From Scybalousia_A sp052170555 (GTDB lineage: Bacteria > Bacteroidota > Bacteroidia > Bacteroidales > P3), in contig JBQNAI010000017.1 in the NCBI GenBank assembly GCA_052170555.1, positions 1 through 20,009 of the forward strand: DNA of 20,009 nt. The letters run 5' to 3'. The translations under genes were made by a program, and so were the position numbers. Under the pieces are notes generated by a model. That model saw nothing but the letters and a program-made list of their open reading frames with translations. It searched no databases and was not told where the DNA came from. The number at the start of each line of letters is the position of its first letter. The first letter of the stretch is position 1. Shown piece after piece: positions 7,512 through 14,863 of the stretch.

Positions 7512-8183
7512 CTATCGATTGACATTTCTAACATTGTTTTCTTCAACTTCTTTGGTATATGCTCTCTCTATAGGATCTTTACCATCTAACTTTTCAAAGA
7601 TCTCTCTAAGTTTTGTCACATGTTTACGGTCTCGTCTTAGGCGCTTATCAAGCATCGTAGCAACATCATAACCTCCATTTATAAGTTTCTTTACTGGTGC
7701 TATATAACCAAAATCTTTCAAGTCTCTCCTTGGCATGTTACTTGAAATTTGGTCAACATTAACCCTATATTTCCCCCATACTACTACTTCGTTGAGAGTA
7801 TTTTCTGATGGATATAGGAACATTGTGTCGCATGGTACTTCATTTCGGTAGAGAGTTTCTAGTAAATAACCATTAGATCTAAAACTCACAACATTAAATG
7901 TTTTTGGTAAAATTATTTCTCCTAAATAAGATGTTCTTCCAACTAATATTCTATCAGCCTTTATTTCCACATCTTTTATTGGGAATCTAGTAACAGCATC
8001 ACAAATTAATATTTTCTGAGCATTTACTTCTGATGAGAAGGAGCAAATCAAACATAATATCAATGTGAAGATTCTGACCTTGTTGAATAAAGTATTCTTA
8101 GTCTGATTTGAAAGAGCAGGAATATAAGCCTTTGGTGGAGGAAACTTATATGATGTTAACTTATCCTTTACCATAATCCTCAT
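7512..8183 (-). CDS. Secreted CarboxypepD_reg-like small protein
   Basis: 223 residues. An unusually long polar N-region (about 35 residues) precedes a hydrophobic signal segment (VRIFTLILCLICSFSSEVNA) with probable cleavage after NAQ. A beta-sandwich of the CarboxypepD_reg-like type follows (about 56-130: KILICDAVTRFPIKDVEI, GEIILPKTFNVVSFRSNGY). The linker NTLNEVVVWGK resembles the junction that normally leads into a TonB plug, but no plug or barrel follows; the C-terminus is short and charged. It begins 50 bases after the beta-barrel gene on the same strand, so the two are probably co-expressed, perhaps as an accessory to that barrel. An alternative start is Met4 at 8174. The role is inferred only. 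Confidence 0.75.
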   Translation of the reverse strand: MRIMVKDKLTSYKFPPPKAYIPALSNQTKNTLFNKVRIFTLILCLICSFSSEVNAQKILICDAVTRFPIKDVEIKADRILVGRTSYLGEIILPKTFNVVSFRSNGYLLETLYRNEVPCDTMFLYPSENTLNEVVVWGKYRVNVDQISSNMPRRDLKDFGYIAPVKKLINGGYDVATMLDKRLRRDRKHVTKLREIFEKLDGKDPIERAYTKEVEENNVRNVNR

Positions 8184-8233
8184 TTTTTATAAACTCATAA
8201 ATTATGATCTTTGCAGATTTCTCACTTCTATGA

Positions 8234-10306
8234 TTACTTACGAAACCTAGACGTATTAATTACCTCACTATTCTTAGCTTTATATCCTCCAAACTTGACT
8301 GTCAAGGAAACTCCAAATTCACGATAACAGCTAAAGTTCATTTTCATATACTGTCCTTTGAAATCAATACGGGGATTGACGGAAGAAGTCTTGAATAAGT
8401 CATTACAGAAAATATGCAGTATAGCTTGTTTTTTCCAAAATTGCCAGCGAAGGCCAATATCTAAGTTACCAGATCCAGGTAAATCATAAATAGCCTGATG
8501 AGCTTTGCTACGTATCATCCCATCAACTGTCAGCGACAAATTGGGTTTGGTATTTAGTGTGATAACATTGCTCACCTGTGCCATTCCATATAATATGGCT
8601 CTATTAAATGGTAGATCATAAAAGTCATCGCATTTCTCATGCATCCAAAGCCCAGTTAATGTTAATCGGGAGTCTAACCATGAACCGAACTTATGAGGAA
8701 TAACAGCCTGCAAGAAGGCCTGATGCTGGTAATTAAGATTTACATACTTAAAAGTTGTAACCAAACGGTTTGGACGCTGATATGGTGTCTGTATGAAATA
8801 ATCGTCAACATAGTTGAACCCTGCCACAAAATGATACTTGTTTTTCAGTACCCATACTATATTTGTTTGGTATGATTTAGCAGGTTTAAGATATGGGTTA
8901 CCCGTAATCTCATCATATCCACCATTACTATATACTGTAAAATTATTCATTGTCCAATATTCTGGATAAGTTCGGTCGGTTGAGAAACTTAGTATCCATA
9001 TATTGCTTGGATTGTGAACATATGTCAGGTTCAGTGTGGGATATATATTCCATTGATGCCATTGCGGTGAATGATAATATTCCGCTGCTAAAGAAGCGTC
9101 TAAGATAAATTTGTTATTCCAATTCTTCCCTACTCCAATATAAGTGTTGGCTATATCTTCTCTTTGGCGTATGTAGTTGATTACAGATAGGTTTTGATAA
9201 AACTGTAAACTATGGTTAAGAGACTGTTTATACCAAACTCCATAATTCAAGTTCCAATTACATTTTAATTGATGTTCCTGAGATAAGTAATAACGCCAAA
9301 TATTTACACGCTGGTCATTATCGACGAGGAAATTAAGATTCCCAGTAGGTGTAACACTTTGCAGATCTTGTTTCTCGGGATCATGATAATAGGTAGTTTC
9401 AATACCTGCTTTTAAACTAAATGGAGTCTGATAGTCTAACTTGATATTGTGTAGCCATGTACGGCGTGTTGATAAGGTTCTACCAACGATGTCACCCGTA
9501 TAGTTACCATAGATGTCACGATTACTGTAATTTACCAGATATGACAGTGACAGGTTATGATTTTTTGCAAATTCATATTCAGTGCTTATGCGGTAGTCAT
9601 GCCCAAATTGCTTGACAAATTGTGTTTGCTGATCTTTTATCTCATGGATTGTTCCATTATTGAGGCTGTGCCGAGAATCTTCATCAGTAATCTTAAAAAT
9701 TCTGCCATGGCTATGTAGATACATTGCATCCATTGTAAACCTCCCTGTGTGGTAAAGAAAGGATGCACGCTCACCGAACATAGCATGATGTGTCTGATTA
9801 TAGGCTACATTAAATTCACCTTGCAAAGGCACTTCTGATTGGGCACCATTTTTTAATTGTATGTTAATTAGGGCGCCGCGAATCTGCGACTTTGCTGGAG
9901 CAGAATACATTACATCAGCCCTTTCAAGTCGACTGGCAGGCATACTCCTCAATAGCTGAGTTATCTGGTCTGAAGTCAAAGACATAACTTTCCCATTCAA
10001 AGCTATAGTCACATTTCTATTTGCCAACTGGTATTTGCCGTCTTTCTCAGTAATTCCTGGAAGTTCTTTGATTGCATCAAATACATTATCCACACCTTTC
10101 TTCTCAATTATGCGAGGCAAATCATAAGTTATAGCACTTCCATGAACCACTGCCAATGGGTGCTCACCTTTTATCATTACTTCAGGAAGCTGCCTGATAA
10201 GACTATCAGCCCCCAGCGAATCTACTACGTTTTGTGCAGAAACTGATTGACAATATATAAATATTATCGAAGATACAAATATGATTACCCTCTTTCTCAT
10301 CTTCAC
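8234..10306 (-). CDS. Second outer-membrane beta-barrel protein with TonB-type plug
   Basis: 690 residues with a Sec signal peptide (MKMRKRVIIFVSSIIFIYCQ, cleavage near SAQ25). The plug-like domain (about 40-150) shows LPEVMIKGE, VFDAIKELPGI, NVTIALNGK and ERADVMYSAPAKSQIRGALINIQLK. These line up segment by segment with the same features of the 704-residue protein at 1157..3271, so the two are paralogues. The remainder is a long aromatic-rich barrel ending in KFGGYKAKNSEVINTSRFRK. It follows the 49-residue GG peptide gene of System B, separated by a 14-bp-stem hairpin. Each of the two peptide systems therefore has its own barrel. Likely roles are outer-membrane passage, uptake of the mature peptide, or self-recognition; this is inference. 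Confidence 0.87.
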   Translation of the reverse strand: MKMRKRVIIFVSSIIFIYCQSVSAQNVVDSLGADSLIRQLPEVMIKGEHPLAVVHGSAITYDLPRIIEKKGVDNVFDAIKELPGITEKDGKYQLANRNVTIALNGKVMSLTSDQITQLLRSMPASRLERADVMYSAPAKSQIRGALINIQLKNGAQSEVPLQGEFNVAYNQTHHAMFGERASFLYHTGRFTMDAMYLHSHGRIFKITDEDSRHSLNNGTIHEIKDQQTQFVKQFGHDYRISTEYEFAKNHNLSLSYLVNYSNRDIYGNYTGDIVGRTLSTRRTWLHNIKLDYQTPFSLKAGIETTYYHDPEKQDLQSVTPTGNLNFLVDNDQRVNIWRYYLSQEHQLKCNWNLNYGVWYKQSLNHSLQFYQNLSVINYIRQREDIANTYIGVGKNWNNKFILDASLAAEYYHSPQWHQWNIYPTLNLTYVHNPSNIWILSFSTDRTYPEYWTMNNFTVYSNGGYDEITGNPYLKPAKSYQTNIVWVLKNKYHFVAGFNYVDDYFIQTPYQRPNRLVTTFKYVNLNYQHQAFLQAVIPHKFGSWLDSRLTLTGLWMHEKCDDFYDLPFNRAILYGMAQVSNVITLNTKPNLSLTVDGMIRSKAHQAIYDLPGSGNLDIGLRWQFWKKQAILHIFCNDLFKTSSVNPRIDFKGQYMKMNFSCYREFGVSLTVKFGGYKAKNSEVINTSRFRK

Positions 10307-10336
10307 TTTCCCATTTACTTACTTTACTAAAATCTC

Positions 10337-10373
10337 TATAAGATGGTGTATCGAAAAGGTACACCATCTTATA
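10337..10373 (-). other. Hairpin between GG peptide gene and beta-barrel gene
   Basis: A perfect 14-bp inverted repeat (TATAAGATGGTGTA / TACACCATCTTATA) with a 9-base loop lies 21 bases beyond the stop of the small peptide gene and 30 bases before the barrel start. No U-run follows on the minus strand, so a full terminator is unlikely. It may be a processing or stabilising element, or an attenuator that sets the precursor-to-barrel ratio. It mirrors the hairpin at 6412..6445. Confidence 0.75.
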
Positions 10374-10394
10374 CTATTTAACAAATTGTTATTA

Positions 10395-10544
10395 CTAAAA
10401 TCTTACACCATTTGTTACTCCAATATCACCAACATCTCTGATAGTAGGTTGGACATAAAGAACAGCATCACTTTCGGACTCATTAAGTCCACCGTTAGTC
10501 ATCTCATCAAGATAATCCAACGAAGAATCACTAATAATGTTCAT
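10395..10544 (-). CDS. Second RiPP precursor candidate, 49-residue GG peptide
   Basis: A 49-codon gene whose ATG comes one base after the stop of the B12 radical SAM gene, a spacing typical of translational coupling. The N-terminal half is acidic and leader-like (MNIISDSSLDYLDEMTNGG), with Gly-Gly at 18-19, the usual C39 cleavage mark. Cutting there would release a 30-residue core without Cys that ends RDVGDIGVTNGVRF and holds one Tyr and one Pro. The core has no positive patch typical of a membrane-lytic bacteriocin. The downstream hairpin and adjacent barrel gene repeat the pattern seen for the first precursor. The B12 radical SAM enzyme just upstream is the natural modifying enzyme. Against it: the leader does not match the TIGR04149 type, and the peptide is short enough that chance must be considered. 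Confidence 0.72.
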   Translation of the reverse strand: MNIISDSSLDYLDEMTNGGLNESESDAVLYVQPTIRDVGDIGVTNGVRF

Positions 10545-10545
10545 T

Positions 10546-12210
10546 TTATAAAATATTTAAAGTGTTAATAATTGAGATGCATTCTTTGGATTGTTTTCCG
10601 ACATATAAAAGCCCTACATCTCTTAATTCGTTAATTTGTTTTTTAATCATATCAATATCAACGCCTAAAATCTTACCTAATTGCTCAATCGTTATAATAC
10701 TTTTGTTTGATAATTCGAGGACTTTCCAAGCCAAATCTGAACGATTAAAATCTATAATTCTAATTGAATTCGAATTATAATATTCTGTATATCTGATAAT
10801 CTCGTTAGATACTTTTGTGAGCTCGTATGAATATTTGTTTTGGGCATAGTGGCTTTCTATACTAACAAAATAATCCCATGCTATAGCCTGAAATTTTCTC
10901 ACATATTGATAAATACTTAAACTTTCTTCAAATGGCAAAAAGTCATCTGGCAGCATTTCCTTTACAGCATCTGAATATGATATTTGAATTTCTGATTTAC
11001 TTACACGATTAAAATATCTAGAAGCATCGTTGATTGCTAGCGATGAAATTTCATGTTTATATTTATTTCCTAATTGGTAGAATCGCATAAAATGAAGGTT
11101 TTGTACACTTTCTTTAATATCTTCTAAATTCTCTTCTAAAAGACCTCGTAATACATTTATTCCTCCAACATTTATGTTTAATTCATGTGCCCATTTTATG
11201 AAAAACAAGTTGCTTGCAAATGAGTTTTTCTTATCTATTTTGTATAGAAGAGTATCACTAGGTGATTCATATCCAATTTGAACATGAATAAATCCTGCTA
11301 TGTGCATTTTCTTTATTGTCTCAAAATCAATCCCACGAGTAATTATCTCTGCAAGCATAACTCGAAATTTAGGATAATTGTTCTTTATTTCTATAAGTTT
11401 GTCTAAGAGGAAATTGAACTTTTCTCTATCCTTTCCAATAATATCATTATCAAGAAAAGTAAAATCGTAAACAGAATATTTTTTAATATTATGCAAGATT
11501 TCTTCTTTTATAACCGCAGCACTCTTTCGACGATACTTATACCCTTGATTCAAAAAACAAAAATGACACCGATTCCAATGACAACCCCTTGCACCCTCTA
11601 TTGGTATCATTACATCTTTTAATCTTCCCTTATAGCTTTCAAAAAAATCATAAAAGTCAGAATATTGTAATTTATCTAAATCTGCATATTCTTTCTTTAT
11701 GACAGTGCTTCGAACAATACTATCATCTTTGCGAATATAACACTGAGATAGAGTACTTAAATCTTCTCCTTTTAATTTTCTATTTGCTAAATCAGAAATA
11801 ACGCTTTCACCCTCTCCCCAAGAAGAGAGGTCTATATATTTAAAATTTTTGATATATGCTTTCGCTTGCTTTGGATTACCTATGCCACCAGCTACAATAA
11901 ATGCATCAGAGTGCAACCTTTTTATAATTATCCCCACGACATATGCCGGAACCCATTGAAAAAGGCTCATATGCATACCAACAAACAGACTCTCTTTCAC
12001 ATTATATTCATTGCATATATTAATAATGGTAGTTTCTAATTCGGATACGCACTCGCGAATATGCTTTTGAAAATTAAAGTTATTGTTAGTATATTGAGGT
12101 TTTAAAGCTCTTAAATATAGTTCTTGCTTAATTAACGTATTTTTATCATTACACTCAATTGCAATATAGGCATAAAACGGACCTAATATTGCAATCTCAT
12201 CATTTAACAC
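10546..12210 (-). CDS. B12-binding radical SAM peptide maturase, main part (frame -1 of its N-terminus)
   Basis: 554 codons counted from GTG at 12210. This first codon is more likely internal, because the missing N-terminus is encoded just upstream in another frame (12204..12386). The N-terminal half looks like a cobalamin-binding Rossmann domain (SLFVGMHMSLFQWVPAYVVG, AFIVAGGI, SSWGEGES). The radical SAM core has C210-x4-C215-x2-C218 (GCHWNRCHFCFLNQGYKYRR), then FTFLDNDIIG and HIQIGYES-like motifs (HVQIGYESPSD). The pattern resembles the RiPP-maturation radical SAM group (TIGR03975-like), whose members methylate unactivated carbons. The last 80 residues look like a small winged-helix or recognition domain (ITIEQLGKILGVDIDMIKKQINELRDVGLLYV). 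The 49-residue GG peptide follows after one base and is the probable substrate. The exact reaction cannot be read from sequence. Confidence 0.85.
   Translation of the reverse strand: MLNDEIAILGPFYAYIAIECNDKNTLIKQELYLRALKPQYTNNNFNFQKHIRECVSELETTIINICNEYNVKESLFVGMHMSLFQWVPAYVVGIIIKRLHSDAFIVAGGIGNPKQAKAYIKNFKYIDLSSWGEGESVISDLANRKLKGEDLSTLSQCYIRKDDSIVRSTVIKKEYADLDKLQYSDFYDFFESYKGRLKDVMIPIEGARGCHWNRCHFCFLNQGYKYRRKSAAVIKEEILHNIKKYSVYDFTFLDNDIIGKDREKFNFLLDKLIEIKNNYPKFRVMLAEIITRGIDFETIKKMHIAGFIHVQIGYESPSDTLLYKIDKKNSFASNLFFIKWAHELNINVGGINVLRGLLEENLEDIKESVQNLHFMRFYQLGNKYKHEISSLAINDASRYFNRVSKSEIQISYSDAVKEMLPDDFLPFEESLSIYQYVRKFQAIAWDYFVSIESHYAQNKYSYELTKVSNEIIRYTEYYNSNSIRIIDFNRSDLAWKVLELSNKSIITIEQLGKILGVDIDMIKKQINELRDVGLLYVGKQSKECISIINTLNIL
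12158..12195 (-). promoter_or_regulatory. Hairpin downstream of the slippery site
   Basis: Inside the radical SAM coding sequence, arms ATTGCAATAT and ATATTGCAAT pair perfectly over 10 bp. They extend by AGG/CCT across one bulged base, giving 13 bp with an 11-base loop. It starts 14 bases after the A AAA AAG heptamer, further than the usual 5-9 bases for a frameshift stimulator but in the right position and order. Confidence 0.6.
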
Positions 12211-12386
12211 TTTTTTTCGTTAAAAAAATACTTTAATAATATTTTTTCTAATAATATATTCCAATATATAATCTGTGCCTCAAAGCCTGAATCTAATAAA
12301 GTTTGCTTTAATACGGTCATAGAAGGAGATGGTAAATATGGTTTAGCTGGTGGCAGCCAACATAATGTTATTCTTGCTTTTTTCAT
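12204..12386 (-). CDS. B12 radical SAM protein, N-terminal segment (zero frame)
   Basis: 60 codons from ATG 12386 (MKKARITLCWLPPAKPYLPS…), ending at TAA 12204. The segment LPPAKPYLPSPSMTVLKQTL with GFEAQIIYWN is the typical first beta-strand and loop of the B12-binding domain that opens RiPP radical SAM enzymes, and the long 554-codon frame lacks exactly this piece. The two frames overlap by 7 bases. A -1 shift at A AAA AAG (12210..12216) would join …NEKK to VLNDEIAILG, giving a 613-residue protein of normal length for the family. Without a shift, this would be a free 60-residue peptide of no evident use. A TTG nine bases upstream is a possible but less likely start. Programmed shift, contingency tract, mutation and sequencing error all remain possible. 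Confidence 0.8.
   Translation of the reverse strand: MKKARITLCWLPPAKPYLPSPSMTVLKQTLLDSGFEAQIIYWNILLEKILLKYFFNEKKC
12210..12216 (-). promoter_or_regulatory. A AAA AAG slippery heptamer at the frame junction
   Basis: The minus strand carries seven A followed by G. In the reading frame of the N-terminal segment the codons are GAA AAA AAG, so the heptamer is phased exactly as in known -1 frameshift sites such as E. coli dnaX. After slipping, the next codon is GTG of the long frame. No Shine-Dalgarno-like stimulator is evident upstream. One extra A in the run would also make the gene continuous. Confidence 0.6.
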
Positions 12387-12500
12387 CAATATCAATTTAA
12401 TTTTTGTCTTTTAAATTAAAAATACAGACCTGTTTCGTAGTTTTATGCGATGAATGTTTATTTACGAGTTCTATTATACACTTTCTAATCTTCATTTATC

Positions 12501-12517
12501 GAATACTCCCAGTATTC
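12501..12517 (-). other. Small hairpin after the 277-residue lipoprotein gene
   Basis: GAATAC / GTATTC with a 5-base loop, 13 bases beyond the stop of the lipoprotein gene at 12530. The stem is only 6 bp and no U-tract follows, so it is weak evidence for termination or processing before the B12 radical SAM gene. Confidence 0.3.
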
Positions 12518-12529
12518 TAATATCATGGA

Positions 12530-13363
12530 TTATATAGGGTAATATATGTTTTTAACCTCGTAATCAATAACTACTTGCTTAACTTTATCCTTCCCATATA
12601 GCTCTTGATAAATGAGGGTTGGGGCATATCTGAAAATACCTTCTTTATTGTAAAAATCACCATGATAAAACTCCTTTCTTGTCAGAATAAAAGATATTCT
12701 TTGCTCTCTTCCTGCATTATTTCTTTCTTTGAAGAAATAATTGGGAGGGGTTTGCTCATAGGAAAACATCAAATACTTAGGGTTATTCTCATTAGTTTTT
12801 CCAAAATATTTATCATACCAAATTTCAACATTACGAGGCTCTGTACCAAAATGCATTTTGTCTCCCTTTTGCATCTCAGAAAATATGTTTCTTTTGTTAA
12901 GATCATCCAAGATACTTTCCTTCACATCATAAGAGCAAATAATTTGAGAAACAACATTTCTTATTTCCCAACTCTCACATCCTGCGCTCAGGACTCTGAT
13001 TATAATTTTATAGCTTTTACCGTTAGCATTCACTAAAATTTGAGTATAACCCACATGTTGAGGGATAATGTGGTGAAATCCATCGCCTTTTCTTTCAATG
13101 GTTAAAACACTATTATCTTTCACTTGTATTTGTGATTCATCCAACTTTGATTTACCAATAATGTGCTCAATAGTTGTTACCTGTCCTATCGAATCAATAG
13201 AATATTGGACATTAAAAATATTACTCTCGGGTTCACTATCTTCGCTGCATGAATTTAACGATAATATAGCCAAGAATCCTGTAATTAATATACTTGTCAA
13301 CGGAAGGTTTGCTCTTAATATTGAGCAAAGGTTCCTAATGATTAATATTTTATTCATTCGCAT
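12530..13363 (-). CDS. Unrecognised lipoprotein
   Basis: 277 residues. A hydrophobic segment followed by LSLNSC39 is a clear SPII lipobox, and the acidic SEDSEPE after the Cys fits surface export of lipoproteins in Bacteroidetes. The start gives a long N-region; later Met codons (Met3) would serve equally. The mature part has a short beta-rich N-terminal domain (about 45-125) with VLTIERKGDGFHHIIPQHVGYTQILVNANGKSY split by turns, resembling an immunoglobulin-like or BACON-like repeat. An aromatic, charged C-terminal domain (about 130-277) follows that I do not recognise. It lies between the C10 peptidase and the B12 radical SAM gene, all on the same strand. An immunity protein, peptidase inhibitor or receptor accessory are possibilities without direct support. 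Confidence 0.75.
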   Translation of the reverse strand: MRMNKILIIRNLCSILRANLPLTSILITGFLAILSLNSCSEDSEPESNIFNVQYSIDSIGQVTTIEHIIGKSKLDESQIQVKDNSVLTIERKGDGFHHIIPQHVGYTQILVNANGKSYKIIIRVLSAGCESWEIRNVVSQIICSYDVKESILDDLNKRNIFSEMQKGDKMHFGTEPRNVEIWYDKYFGKTNENNPKYLMFSYEQTPPNYFFKERNNAGREQRISFILTRKEFYHGDFYNKEGIFRYAPTLIYQELYGKDKVKQVVIDYEVKNIYYPI

Positions 13364-13404
13364 TGTTTTTTATTTAGTTTATTATTTGCTACATAGAGGC
13401 TGCA

Positions 13405-13435
13405 TAAAGATAGGGGAAAATAAGTTATGCGCAAT
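13405..13435 (-). promoter_or_regulatory. Possible promoter for the 277-residue lipoprotein gene
   Basis: Minus strand TATCTTTA (close to TAnnTTTG) with ATTG 19 bases upstream (consensus TTTG), about 40 bases before the start codon at 13363. GCATAA/TTATGC arms flank the spacer. One mismatch in each box, so only suggestive. Confidence 0.35.
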
Positions 13436-13546
13436 CTTTTTGAGAAAAAATAGTTAGGAATTATTGTTGAAACATTCAGAAAATAGCACCTGCATCATAA
13501 TTAACATAAGAAACAGGTTCCAGTCTCTCATGTCTCCTCTAAATAA

Positions 13547-14863
13547 CTATTTCTTTGCTATATGTGGATTTATCCCAAAATTATACTTTAGAGTATGTCC
13601 TCCCCCCTCAAATGACATCTCTGGTTCTATCTCATAGTATCCATTATCAGAGCCACCCCAGCCCATATTATTATGTACATATACGAGATCTGTCGAATCT
13701 GGCATTTTTCCAATTAAGAAGCCATCTATAATCCAAGCATGTCCTTTATTATTATCCGTTCTGGCATCCGCATGAACTAACTTTTTTTGTTTAAGAGATT
13801 GATAAATGGTATTCCAGTTCCAAACCATTCTATTGTCACATTTCATCCCTGCTAGATTCAATGCTGTGACAATTGAATTTTGATTTGTACTAGTCCCATC
13901 GTTACAAGTATAAATGGCTCCAACTTTTTCTCCAATCCATTTCATGAGATAACCAACTTGATTTTTAACAGTTTTGGGAGAACTGCTGTTTATTTTATTG
14001 GTCCGCTTTAACTCTTTCCAATTAATAGGTGTTCCATTGATAATCAATGAAGGCTCATAGTATGCCATTGCCTGAGCAATAGCCACAACGCCACAACCTG
14101 CAGCATATCTTCCATCTGACTTTGTTGGACAGTCTTGTGCAAGTTTGCAATTATATGGAGAACCCTGACCCCAAGCAGTAGTAGAAAGAGGAAGATAATC
14201 TGTTGACTTTTCACAAGAAATAGCACTCTCATAAAAATCCAAGAGTTCCTCCTCAGAAGCTATACTACTCCTTGTCGTCATTTTGCTTTCTTTATTTTTA
14301 GCGGACTTTCTCAAAGAATCTTTGATATTTTCGAATCTTTTAATTCTATTAAGATTAGCATTGATACTTATATTCAGAAGTTCTCGCTTAAAGTCTGTTC
14401 TTTCATTTGTAAGGGCTTCTATCGTATCCGGTATGTAGGCTATGATATTGGCACCTCTTAAATCACCTGCCACTAATGCATATCCACAACCATTATCATG
14501 TTGCATTTGAATTTTATAAATAAGAGTATTTCCACTCTTGCTTTCATTCTTTTTACTTCTTGTTTGTGATTGCGAATATAACGGAATATTATACCTATCA
14601 ATAACGTTAAATACCGTATTACTTGGATTGCTCCTCGAATTCAAGCCTGCTGATATTGAACTTTGAAAGTTTTTAAGGAGATCCAACGCCTTACTTTCTG
14701 AAATGGTGTAATTATCCAGCAAACTAACTCTTTCATAATAGGACAGTTCTTTATTAACTAAGACCCCATCCTCCTTATTGTTTATTACAAAATCGTTTTT
14801 TGTGCATCCCTGCAATATTATCACTGCAAGAGTGCTCCAAAAGTAATATTTAAATTGTTTCAT
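13547..14863 (-). CDS. C10 (streptopain-like) cysteine peptidase, lipoprotein
   Basis: 438 residues. The lipobox ILQGC20 predicts a lipid-anchored protein. The first 200 residues contain a Spi-type propeptide (SESKALDLLKNF near 55-66; GCGYALVAGDLRGANIIAYI near 125-144) and a charged linker. The catalytic domain (about 205-438) has Q233 in WGQGSPYN, the nucleophile C257 in AAGCGVVAIAQAMAYY, H375 in GHAWIIDGF, and W402 in NNMGWGGSDNGYY, so the active site is complete. The family includes streptococcal SpeB and many Bacteroides/Prevotella proteases. Its ATG overlaps the stop of the 866-residue secreted protein gene (ATGA), so the two are translated together. A role in trimming exported peptides or degrading competitors' or host proteins is conceivable; the sequence shows only the activity type. 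Confidence 0.92.
   Translation of the reverse strand: MKQFKYYFWSTLAVIILQGCTKNDFVINNKEDGVLVNKELSYYERVSLLDNYTISESKALDLLKNFQSSISAGLNSRSNPSNTVFNVIDRYNIPLYSQSQTRSKKNESKSGNTLIYKIQMQHDNGCGYALVAGDLRGANIIAYIPDTIEALTNERTDFKRELLNISINANLNRIKRFENIKDSLRKSAKNKESKMTTRSSIASEEELLDFYESAISCEKSTDYLPLSTTAWGQGSPYNCKLAQDCPTKSDGRYAAGCGVVAIAQAMAYYEPSLIINGTPINWKELKRTNKINSSSPKTVKNQVGYLMKWIGEKVGAIYTCNDGTSTNQNSIVTALNLAGMKCDNRMVWNWNTIYQSLKQKKLVHADARTDNNKGHAWIIDGFLIGKMPDSTDLVYVHNNMGWGGSDNGYYEIEPEMSFEGGGHTLKYNFGINPHIAKK

Noticed and set aside
12605..13036. 143-codon open frame on the plus strand
   Set aside because: Antisense to a lipoprotein gene with a clear lipobox; composition and sequence look like a shadow.
13454..13531. 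25-codon minus-strand frame after the C10 peptidase gene, with an AGGAG just before its ATG
   Set aside because: Too short, no leader or family features, and Bacteroidales do not depend on Shine-Dalgarno sites; an alternative frame in the same stretch looks as protein-like.
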